From the NCBI GenBank assembly GCA_003140115.1, contig PLIQ01000244.1:2805-8680 (forward strand): a DNA stretch of 5,876 nt, given 5' to 3'. The notes beneath the pieces are model-generated. The model did no database searches, had not been told where the DNA came from, and saw nothing but the letters and a program-made list of their open reading frames with translations. This document shows, in pieces, positions 1-5,876 of this stretch (its first letter is position 1; every line of letters starts with the position of its first letter). Made by a program: the position numbers and the translations under genes. Source of the DNA: Actinomycetota bacterium (GTDB lineage: Bacteria > Actinomycetota > Actinomycetes > Streptosporangiales > Streptosporangiaceae).

Positions 1-926
1 GCGATGATCATCGGCCGCAGCCCGGTCCGGCCCCGCGCGGCGGTGAACAGCCCGCCGATCACCGCCCCGACGCCCATGGCCGCGGTCATGAAGCCGTAGG
101 CTTCCGCGCCGCCGTGGAACGTCTGCCGGGCCAGCACCGGGAGCGTGACCTGAAATTCGTAGGCCAGCAGGCCCACCAGGCTCATCATCGCCAGCGGAAT
201 CGCGATCATGGGCGTGCGGGCCGCGTAGCGCAGGCCCTCGCGCAGCTGCCCGCTGGCCCGCCCCGCCGGGGGACTCGGCCGCAGGGCGGAGCGGTCCATG
301 ATGAGCAGGGAGGTGACGACGGCCGCGAAGCTGGCTGCGTTCAGCAAGAAGCAGACCCCGGTGCCGACCGTGGCGATAAGGATGCCGCCGATGGCTGGCC
401 CGACGGCCCGGGCCGCGTTCACCGTCACCGAATTCAGCGTGATGGCGTTGCGCAGCTCGTCCGGGCCGACCATCTCCCGGACGAAGGCCTGCCGGGCGGA
501 GTTCTCGAACGCGTTGTTCAGGCCGAGGATGACGGCCAGCGCGCAAACCTGCCAGAAGCGAACCGCTCCGAGCACGGTGAGCAGCCCGAGCGCGAGGGCC
601 TGGAAGCCCATGGCGATCTGCAGCACGATCATGAGCCGCCGCTTGTCCACCCGGTCAGCGATAACGCCGCCGTACGGGGCGAACAGCAGCACGGGCAGGG
701 TCTGCAGGGCCACGGTGAAGCCCAGGTCCGTGCTGGAGTGGGTCAGGGTGAGCACGAGCCAGGACTGCGCCGTCATCTGCATCCAGGTCCCGGCCAGGGA
801 TATCGACTGGCCGGTGAAGTACAGGCGGTAGTTCGGGACCTTCAGCGAGGAGAACGTCTGGCGCCAGAACGCGTCCGGCCGGCGCTTCACGCGCGGAGTA
901 GCGGGATCAGGCAACGAGCTCGGCAT
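1..926 (-). CDS. MFS_3-family exporter (3' end beyond window)
   Basis: Major facilitator superfamily transporter of the EntS-like MFS_3 group, an inner-membrane exporter probably using the proton gradient; substrate unknown. The window holds 308 codons and the frame is still open at base 1, so roughly the last quarter or more is missing (family members are about 400-520 residues). The N-terminus has the family hallmark around residues 30-50 (VPNYRLYFTGQ, then GTWMQ). Loop 2-3 carries the MFS motif A, seen as GGVIADRVDKRR at residues 86-97. About eight membrane helices can be seen (near 36-58, 67-90, 98-120, 125-145, 164-186, 189-210, 240-262, 276-296), with a hydrophilic central loop at 211-238 as in 12-helix MFS proteins. 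I chose the ATG at 926, inside the 3' end of the ABC gene (20-base overlap), because GGGG directly precedes it. The alternative GTG at 890, just after the ABC stop, has no visible ribosome binding site. Either way it is probably coupled to the ABC gene. Confidence 0.9.
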   Translation of the reverse strand, partial: MPSSLPDPATPRVKRRPDAFWRQTFSSLKVPNYRLYFTGQSISLAGTWMQMTAQSWLVLTLTHSSTDLGFTVALQTLPVLLFAPYGGVIADRVDKRRLMIVLQIAMGFQALALGLLTVLGAVRFWQVCALAVILGLNNAFENSARQAFVREMVGPDELRNAITLNSVTVNAARAVGPAIGGILIATVGTGVCFLLNAASFAAVVTSLLIMDRSALRPSPPAGRASGQLREGLRYAARTPMIAIPLAMMSLVGLLAYEFQVTLPVLARQTFHGGAEAYGFMTAAMGVGAVIGGLFTAARGRTGLRPMII

Positions 927-3900
927 CCCCGGCGAACGCGGCCCACAGCGCCGCGTAGCTGCCACCCCGTTCCAGTAGCTCGGAGTGGGTGCCGACCTCG
1001 GCGATCCGGCCTGACTCCATCACCACGATGCGGTCGGCGCGGGCCGCGGTGGTCAGCCGGTGCGCGACGACCAAGGTGGTGCGCCTGGCGGTGAGCCGCT
1101 CGGTCGCGGTGTTGACCGCGGCCTCCGACCCCAGGTCCAGGGCCGCGGTGGCCTCGTCGAGTAGCAGGATGGCCGGATCGACCAGGTAGGCGCGGGCCAG
1201 GGCGATCAGCTGCCGCTGGCCGGCGGCCAGGTTGCGCCCGCGCTCGGCCACCTCGTGCCGGAAGCCGCCGGGCAGACGTGCGATCATCTCGATCGCCCCC
1301 ACCTCGCGTGCCGCCGCCTCCACTTCTGCGTCCGTCGCATCCGAACGGCCGTAGGCGATCGCGTCCCGGACCGTGCCGGGGAACAGGTACGGCTCCTGCG
1401 GTACCACGCCCAGCTGCTGCCGGTAGCCGGCTAGGTCCAGCTCCCGCACGTCGGTGCCGTCGATGAGCAGGCTGCCCGAGGTGACGTCGTAGTACCGTGC
1501 GACCAGCTTGACCATGGTGGACTTGCCCGCGCCGGTCTGGCCGACCAGGGCCACGGTCTCGCCGGGCCGCACGAGCAGGTTCACGCCCGACAGCGCGTCC
1601 GCAGGCTGCCCGGCGTACCTGAACCGGACGTCACGGAACTCGATCTGGCCGCGGGGGCGGCCCGCGGGCCGCGGGTGCGCGGCCTGCGGCGTGCTGGTCG
1701 GCTGGCGGAGCAGGTCCTTGATCCGCCGCGTGCCGACGGCGGCCTGGTTGTAGCCGTCGAAGACCTGGGACAGCTGCTGGATGGGAGAGAAGAGCAGGTC
1801 GATGTAGAGCAGGTAGGCGATCAGCCCGCCGGCCGTCAGCGTCTTGTTGTGCACCTCGCCGGCCGCGACGAACAAGATCAGCGCCCCGCCGACGGTGGAC
1901 AACAGCTGCACGAACGGGAAGTACAGCGCGATGAGGCGCTGCGCCCGCAGCCGGGACCGCCGGTACCTGGCGCTCAGCTCGGCGAAATGCTCCTGGTTGC
2001 GGCCCTCGCGCCGGTAGGCCTGCGCGGTGCGCAGCCCGGCGACATTCTCCTGGAGGTCGGCGTTGACGATGCTGACCTTCTCCCGGGCATCGGTGTAGGC
2101 CGCCCGGGACTTCGCCCGGAACACCAGCGTGCCCGTGGCCAGCACCGGGATGATCGTCAGCAGGATCAGACCCAGCCGCAGGTTGATGTACAGCAGCGCG
2201 GCCAGCACGCCGACGAACGTCAGCAGCGCGTTGACCATGGTGATCAGCCCGGTCTGCAGGAACGTGTCCATGGCGTCCACGTCCGTCGTCATCCGGGTCA
2301 TGATCCGGCCGGACATCTCGCGCTCGTAGTAGTCCAGGCCGAGCCGCTGCAGGTGAGAAAAGATCTTCACGCGCAGGGTGTAGAGCATCCGCTCGCCGTT
2401 GCGGCCCACCACGTTGGTCTGGATCACGTTGACCACCCAGTCGGCGCAGACGATCGCGAGCCCGATCAGCGACACCACGATGATCGGATGAAATTCCTTG
2501 GCCAGAACGCCGTGGTCCACGCCGCCCCGGACCAGTGCGGGCATGGCGATGCTGGCCACCGCGTCCAGACCGTCCAGAACCAGGCCGACGAACAGGGCCA
2601 GGGCGATCGGCCGCAGCAGCCGGCGCAGCGTGAAGTGCGGGTCGGCCGCACGGGACGCCGCCTGGCTGACCCCGGGCAGTTCATTGGCCGGCGGCAGCGC
2701 GGCGACCTTGGCCAGCAGCTCGGGCGTCGGCGGTATCCCCGCGAGCATGCCCCCGGCCGCGCCGCTGCCACCTCGTCCGCCGCGGGCTGCGGCGCCGAAG
2801 CCGCGGCCGATCGCAGCGCCCGGTGCGCGGGCCAGCCGGCTGTCGGCCACGCCCGCCAAAGCACTGGCACCGGCACCCGACCCGGACCCGGCCGGGCCCC
2901 ACAGGCTGGGCGTCACCCCACCGGAAGCGGCGGGAGCGCCCCGGCCGGCGTTCTCGTGGAAGGCGAGCGAACCCGCATCCACGCCCTCGGCGTCCTCGCC
3001 CGGCCCGGACAGCAGCAGCCGGTACAGCGCGCAGCGCGCGGTCAGCTCCTCATGCGTGCCCTCGTCGACCAGCCGCCCCTCGTCCAGGACGGCGATCCGG
3101 TCGGCCAGCTGGAGCGTGGAGCGGCGGTGCGCGATCAGCAGCGTCGTGCGCCCGGCCATCACCTTGCGCAAGGTGGCATGGATCTGCGCCTCGACCCCCG
3201 CGTCGATCGCCGAGGTGGCGTCGTCCAGGATCAAGATGGCCGGATCGGTGATCAGCGCCCGGGCCAGCGAAACCCGCTGCCGCTGCCCGCCGGACAGGGT
3301 CAGGCCCTGCTCGCCGATCACTGTGTCGTAGCCGTCGGGCAGGCCGGTGATGAACTCGTCGGCCTCCGCGGCCCTGGCCGCCGCGACGATCTGCTCGTGG
3401 GTGGCGCCGGGCCGGCCGTAGGAGATGTTGGCCCGGATCGTGTCAGAGAACAGGAAGCTGTCCTCCATCACCAGGCCGATCGAGGCGCGCAGCGAGTCCA
3501 GGGTCAGGTCACGGACGTCCTGGCCGCCGACCCGGATCGCGCCGCCCCTGACGTCGTAGAAGCGGGGCAGCAGCAGCGAGATGGTCGACTTTCCCGATCC
3601 TGAGGTACCGACCACGGCGAGTGTCTGGCCCGGCGGCACGTGCAGCGACAGGCCCCGCAGCACCGGCTCGGACGGCAGGTAGCCGAAGGCCACGTGGTCC
3701 AGCTCGACGTCGGGCGTCCCCGGCGGCAGGACCACCGCGTCCGGCTTCTCGGTGACGACCGGCTTGGAGTCGATCACCTCGTAGACCCGGATCACGCTGG
3801 CCCGCGCCTCCTGGCCGATCGTGATCAGGCTGGTCAGCGCGCGCACGGGCGCGACCATCTGCCCGATGTAGAGGGAGAAGGCGAGGAACACCCCGATCTT

Positions 3901-4722
3901 GATCGACCCGTGCAGGGCCAGCCAGCCGCCCAGCGCGAGCACCCCGACCTGGCCGAACATGGGCACGGCCCCCAGTGCGGGGTTATAGCGGGCCGTTAGC
4001 CGGACGACGCGTAGCCGGGCGGAGTACAACCGCGTGGCGACCCCCTCCAGCCGCTCGATCTCCTGCTCCTCCTGCCCGAACCCCTTGACCACCCGCACGC
4101 CGGTCACCGCGCCGTCGACGACGCCCGCGACCTCCGCCTCCTTCTGCTGCGCGTCCCAGCTGGCCGGGAAGAGCTTGCGCCGCGAGGCGATCGCGATCAG
4201 CCACAGCGCCGGCGCGATGGCCAGCGCGACCAAGGTGAGCACCGGCGACAGGTAGGCCATGATGCTGATCGACAGCACGAACAGCAACGCGTTGCCGAGC
4301 AGCATCGGCATCTGACTGAGCAGGCTCTGCACCATGTTGAGGTCAGAAATGGAGCGGCTGACGATCTGCCCGGTGTGCAACTGGTCCTGGCGTGCCCCGT
4401 CTAGCCGCTCCAGCGAACCGAACAGTTCGGTCCGCAGGTCGTGCTGGACCTCAAGGGACAGCTGCCCGCCCCGGTATCGCCGGGTGTAGACGCCGGCGAA
4501 GCTGAGCAGCCCGGCCACGATGAGCGCCGAGGCGCCCAGCCAGATCGGCTCGCGGTGGACCAGGATCGCGCTGTCCACGATCCACGCCATGATCAGCGGG
4601 ATGCTCGCCTGGACCAGGGTGGCCAGCAGCGAGCCGCCCAGCGCCATGACTTCCAGACGGCGGTGCCGCCAGCAGTACGCTGCCAGCCGCCGCAGCCAGG
4701 CCTCCTGTGCGCGCGCCCTCAT
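907..4722 (-). CDS. Single-chain (fused) heterodimer-type ABC exporter, TMD-NBD-TMD-NBD
   Basis: ATP-driven exporter of the multidrug/lipid type in the cytoplasmic membrane; 1271 residues, about twice a half-transporter, so both halves are in one chain. Membrane domain 1 spans about residues 20-310 and domain 2 about 700-1000, six helices each. ATPase domain 1: A-loop Y348, Walker A GTSGSGKST 372-380, Q-loop position E420, signature LSGGQ 476-480, Walker B ILILD 496-500 followed by D501 where the catalytic Glu belongs, H532. ATPase domain 2: A-loop Y1036, Walker A GQTGAGKST 1061-1069, Q1109, signature LAAGQ 1165-1169, Walker B ILLLD 1185-1189 with catalytic E1190, H1221. The halves are joined by a Gly/Ala-rich linker (about 572-694). 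It is therefore built like heterodimeric exporters such as TM287/288 or BmrCD, with one consensus and one degenerate ATP site. The ATG overlaps the marR stop (ATGA), with GGGGG 4 bases upstream as a ribosome binding site. Substrate is not deducible. Confidence 0.97.
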   Translation of the reverse strand: MRARAQEAWLRRLAAYCWRHRRLEVMALGGSLLATLVQASIPLIMAWIVDSAILVHREPIWLGASALIVAGLLSFAGVYTRRYRGGQLSLEVQHDLRTELFGSLERLDGARQDQLHTGQIVSRSISDLNMVQSLLSQMPMLLGNALLFVLSISIMAYLSPVLTLVALAIAPALWLIAIASRRKLFPASWDAQQKEAEVAGVVDGAVTGVRVVKGFGQEEQEIERLEGVATRLYSARLRVVRLTARYNPALGAVPMFGQVGVLALGGWLALHGSIKIGVFLAFSLYIGQMVAPVRALTSLITIGQEARASVIRVYEVIDSKPVVTEKPDAVVLPPGTPDVELDHVAFGYLPSEPVLRGLSLHVPPGQTLAVVGTSGSGKSTISLLLPRFYDVRGGAIRVGGQDVRDLTLDSLRASIGLVMEDSFLFSDTIRANISYGRPGATHEQIVAAARAAEADEFITGLPDGYDTVIGEQGLTLSGGQRQRVSLARALITDPAILILDDATSAIDAGVEAQIHATLRKVMAGRTTLLIAHRRSTLQLADRIAVLDEGRLVDEGTHEELTARCALYRLLLSGPGEDAEGVDAGSLAFHENAGRGAPAASGGVTPSLWGPAGSGSGAGASALAGVADSRLARAPGAAIGRGFGAAARGGRGGSGAAGGMLAGIPPTPELLAKVAALPPANELPGVSQAASRAADPHFTLRRLLRPIALALFVGLVLDGLDAVASIAMPALVRGGVDHGVLAKEFHPIIVVSLIGLAIVCADWVVNVIQTNVVGRNGERMLYTLRVKIFSHLQRLGLDYYEREMSGRIMTRMTTDVDAMDTFLQTGLITMVNALLTFVGVLAALLYINLRLGLILLTIIPVLATGTLVFRAKSRAAYTDAREKVSIVNADLQENVAGLRTAQAYRREGRNQEHFAELSARYRRSRLRAQRLIALYFPFVQLLSTVGGALILFVAAGEVHNKTLTAGGLIAYLLYIDLLFSPIQQLSQVFDGYNQAAVGTRRIKDLLRQPTSTPQAAHPRPAGRPRGQIEFRDVRFRYAGQPADALSGVNLLVRPGETVALVGQTGAGKSTMVKLVARYYDVTSGSLLIDGTDVRELDLAGYRQQLGVVPQEPYLFPGTVRDAIAYGRSDATDAEVEAAAREVGAIEMIARLPGGFRHEVAERGRNLAAGQRQLIALARAYLVDPAILLLDEATAALDLGSEAAVNTATERLTARRTTLVVAHRLTTAARADRIVVMESGRIAEVGTHSELLERGGSYAALWAAFAGDAELVA
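2641..3009 (-). other. Low-complexity interdomain linker of the fused ABC exporter
   Basis: Codes for residues about 572-694, between ATPase domain 1 and membrane domain 2. The first part is acidic and flexible (GPGEDAEG), the middle is Gly/Ala/Ser/Arg-rich (GSGSGAGAS near 612-620 and RGGRGGSGAAGG near 647-658). The last part returns to ordinary sequence (PPTPELLAKVAALPPANE, 664-681), which I infer is the old N-terminus of the second half-transporter. The frame is continuous through the whole stretch, with no stop and no sign of a lost start, so this is a real fusion as sequenced. The exact limits are approximate. Confidence 0.8.
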
Positions 4723-5171
4723 GCCACCCCCAGCCGGGCCCGCCGCCGCTCATCCATCGCCGCATCCAGGGTGCGCAAGGTCTCGAGCACCCCGGCCACG
4801 TCGCCGGTCGCGCCGAGCAGCGGGCCGAGCCAGTCGGCATAGGCCGCGTCGGCCCGCTCGAGCGCGGTGCGGCCCGCCGCCGTCAGGCTCAGCCGCACGA
4901 CCCGCCGGTCGCCGGGCTCGGCCTCGCGCTGGGCGTAGCCCGCGGCGACCAGTCCGTCGGCGGTGGCGGTCAGCGTGGGCTTGGCCACGGCCAGCCGCTC
5001 GGCCAGCCGGGCCGAACGCTCACCGCCGGCCCCGGCCAGCTTCAAGATGCGGTACTGCTGGGCCGTCAGGCCCGTATCGACTCGCTCCAGCCCGCGGAAC
5101 AGCCGCATCACCGTCAGCACGGCCTCCTGCGCGCTCGCCGCGTCCACCGTCACAGCGCCCGGGTCGGTCAT
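4719..5171 (-). CDS. MarR-family winged-helix transcriptional regulator
   Basis: A 150-residue protein, the usual MarR length. MarR proteins are homodimeric DNA-binding repressors that release their operator when a small ligand binds or a cysteine is oxidised; this one has no cysteine, so ligand binding is the more likely trigger. Residues about 15-33 form the N-terminal dimerisation helix. The winged helix spans about 35-100: LTAQQYRILKLA leads into the helix-turn-helix (AERLAVAKPTLTATADGLVAAG, about 57-78), and the wing carries the family motif PGDRRVVRLSLTAAG (86-100). A C-terminal helical region (about 101-145) completes the dimer. The ATG at 5171 has GGGG 8 bases upstream. The stop overlaps the ABC start by 4 bases. 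Its position as first gene, next to palindromic DNA at 5189-5212, suggests it represses itself and the two downstream exporters; that is inference from layout. Confidence 0.95.
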   Translation of the reverse strand: MTDPGAVTVDAASAQEAVLTVMRLFRGLERVDTGLTAQQYRILKLAGAGGERSARLAERLAVAKPTLTATADGLVAAGYAQREAEPGDRRVVRLSLTAAGRTALERADAAYADWLGPLLGATGDVAGVLETLRTLDAAMDERRRARLGVA

Positions 5172-5184
5172 GTGATCATCCCCG

Positions 5185-5212
5185 ATAGTACGAAGCTCTT
5201 ACAGTTCGTAAG
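5185..5212 (-). promoter_or_regulatory. Weak candidate promoter of the marR-ABC-MFS operon
   Basis: On the minus strand a -10-like TACTAT (5190-5185, 4 of 6 matches to TATAAT) lies within the palindromic region. There is only a poor -35 candidate 15-16 bases upstream (TTACGA or CTTACG near 5212-5206). It would place the transcript start near 5178, leaving a leader of only about 7 bases and excluding the GGGG ribosome binding site, so the true promoter may lie slightly further upstream; TTGTTA at 5220-5215 resembles a -35 but has no well-spaced -10. A promoter in this gap is likely, the exact boxes are not secure. Confidence 0.3.
5189..5212 (-). promoter_or_regulatory. Candidate MarR operator: interleaved inverted repeats
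   Basis: Two inverted repeats overlap here, 18 to 41 bases upstream of the marR start. The outer one is TACGAA (5189-5194), 10 bases, TTCGTA (5205-5210). The second is CTTAC (5198-5202), 5 bases, GTAAG (5208-5212). The adjacent bases up to 5218, read on the minus strand, form a looser match (GTTAGCCTTAC). Dyad sites of about 15-22 bases next to the gene are typical of MarR self-regulation. Assignment rests on symmetry and position only; no known operator consensus was matched. Confidence 0.5.
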
Positions 5213-5223
5213 GCTAACAAACT

Positions 5224-5246
5224 GCCGGGGGCTAGAGATTCCCGGC
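5224..5246 (-). terminator. Possible intrinsic terminator after the membrane-protein gene
   Basis: A perfect 6-bp all-GC stem, GCCGGG (5246-5241 on the minus strand) with CCCGGC (5229-5224), encloses an 11-base loop. It starts 6 bases after the stop of the upstream gene and is followed by a short T-containing stretch (AGTTTGTT). The stem is short and the T-run weak, so it may terminate only partly. Its place supports the marR-ABC-MFS genes being a separate transcription unit. Confidence 0.4.
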
Positions 5247-5252
5247 CCGCTC

Positions 5253-5873
5253 TCACTGCCACGGGCCCGCGAGGTGCACGGTGAGCAGGGCGATCACCAG
5301 GCCGCCGAGGAGCGAGCCGATCAGCAGAGCCAGCCGGGTGCTACGGCCGCCGAGGACTACCATCGGCCGCCGGGCCTCGGCGGCGAGCAACCTGGGTAGG
5401 CGCGGCACGTAGGTGACCACGTGGATGGCGATAAAGAAGAGCCAGGCGAAGAACGAAATCCTGTGCACCACGAGCCACCCGCTGGGCGGCCCGTAGCTGG
5501 GGCCGGTGACGGCGAGCATGATGCCAGAGCCAAAGACGCACGCCGTGAGCAGCACAATGATCGGCCCTATCAGCCGCAGCAGCAGCGCGGGCGGCCCCTT
5601 GCGCCGGTACGGTTCGCTCCTGGTGTAGTAGCGGGCGAAACGGTAGATGACTGACCCGGCCTTGAGGGTGACCGGGCCCAGGAGCAGCATGCCGAGGAAG
5701 ACGTGCAGGGTGAGCAGGCGGCCGATCCGCAAGATCGTGTAGCACTCGACGGCCAGCAGGATCAGTAGCACCGCCCCGGTCATCGCGGTCAGCCGCTCGT
5801 TGCCCTCGGCTCCGCCGGACCGCGCCGGCCCCTGGCGCGGCGACCGTGCGGTGGGTTTTCTTTTCGGCGACAT
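5253..5873 (-). CDS. Small polytopic membrane protein, possible b-type cytochrome
   Basis: A 206-residue membrane protein I cannot assign to a named gene. After a basic cytoplasmic-looking N-terminus (residues 1-27, rich in Lys/Arg/Pro) come about five hydrophobic segments, near 28-48, 52-72, 97-122, 132-156 and 180-201. H57 sits in segment 2 (LHVFLG, an H-x3-G pattern), and H137 and H151 sit in segment 4 (H-x13-H). Paired histidines in neighbouring helices are how cytochrome b561-like, DUF4405-like and ferric-reductase-like proteins hold haem, so a role in membrane electron transfer is plausible but unproven. The ATG at 5873 is followed by A-rich codons (AAA AGA AAA), unusual here and typical of an open translation start; only 3 bases precede it in the window, so a ribosome binding site cannot be seen and an earlier start is not excluded. 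A functional link with the efflux operon is not evident; the 81-base gap and hairpin argue against co-transcription. Confidence 0.85.
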   Translation of the reverse strand: MSPKRKPTARSPRQGPARSGGAEGNERLTAMTGAVLLILLAVECYTILRIGRLLTLHVFLGMLLLGPVTLKAGSVIYRFARYYTRSEPYRRKGPPALLLRLIGPIIVLLTACVFGSGIMLAVTGPSYGPPSGWLVVHRISFFAWLFFIAIHVVTYVPRLPRLLAAEARRPMVVLGGRSTRLALLIGSLLGGLVIALLTVHLAGPWQ

Positions 5874-5876
5874 CGG

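Noticed and set aside
114..1094. Plus-strand open frame opposite the MFS gene and ABC 3' end
   Set aside because: It spans two well-supported minus-strand genes, and its low-complexity Arg/Gly/Gln-rich product matches no family; it is a GC-rich shadow frame.
2466..2902. Short minus-strand frames (2466-2876 and 2681-2902) in the ABC linker region
   Set aside because: They are alternative frames of the ABC gene in its low-complexity stretch. The main frame is continuous here, so they do not indicate a frameshift or nested gene.
2641..3009. Possible frameshift or gene boundary between the two ABC halves
   Set aside because: The frame is uninterrupted from ATPase domain 1 through the linker into membrane domain 2, and homologue-like sequence resumes in the same frame, so a true fusion is the simpler reading.
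1675..3603. Long plus-strand open frame (642 codons) opposite the ABC gene
   Set aside because: It lies wholly antisense to a gene with unambiguous ABC motifs. Its translation is rich in Arg, Gly, Gln, Asp and His with no recognisable domain, as expected for the complement of a GC-rich coding frame.
4520..5399. Plus-strand frames across marR and the intergenic gap (4520-5188 and 4707-5399)
   Set aside because: They are antisense to marR and the ABC start, have Arg/Pro/Ser-rich translations without domains, and run through the probable promoter/operator region.

Overview
The window is very GC-rich DNA with GC-biased third codon positions, typical of an actinobacterium; the protein families fit Streptomyces or a relative, but genus cannot be fixed from this sequence. 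All four supportable genes lie on the minus strand, so transcription runs from the right end towards position 1. No RNA gene, mobile element, CRISPR array or origin was seen.

In transcription order the layout is: (1) 5253-5873, a small polytopic membrane protein with a histidine arrangement suggesting a b-type haem protein; its start lies 3 bases from the window edge. (2) 5172-5252, an 81-base intergenic stretch holding a GC-rich hairpin just past that gene's stop, then interleaved inverted repeats that look like a MarR-type operator/promoter. (3) 4719-5171, a MarR-family repressor. (4) 907-4722, a 1271-residue single-chain ABC exporter with two membrane domains and two ATPase domains, joined to marR by a 4-base ATGA overlap. 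(5) 1-926, an MFS_3-family exporter cut off by the left window edge, probably overlapping the ABC gene by 20 bases.

The last three genes form a compact, probably translationally coupled operon: a ligand-responsive repressor followed by two unrelated exporters, one ATP-driven and one presumably driven by the ion gradient. The likely logic is MarR autorepression at the upstream operator, relieved by a small toxic or signalling molecule that one or both pumps remove. The most informative molecular detail is that the ABC protein is asymmetric: its first ATPase domain has Asp for the catalytic Glu and its second has LAAGQ for LSGGQ. Both defects fall on the same composite ATP site, leaving one consensus and one degenerate site. 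I see no sign of a wholly undescribed system; this is a well-organised drug-efflux type locus with some features worth checking.
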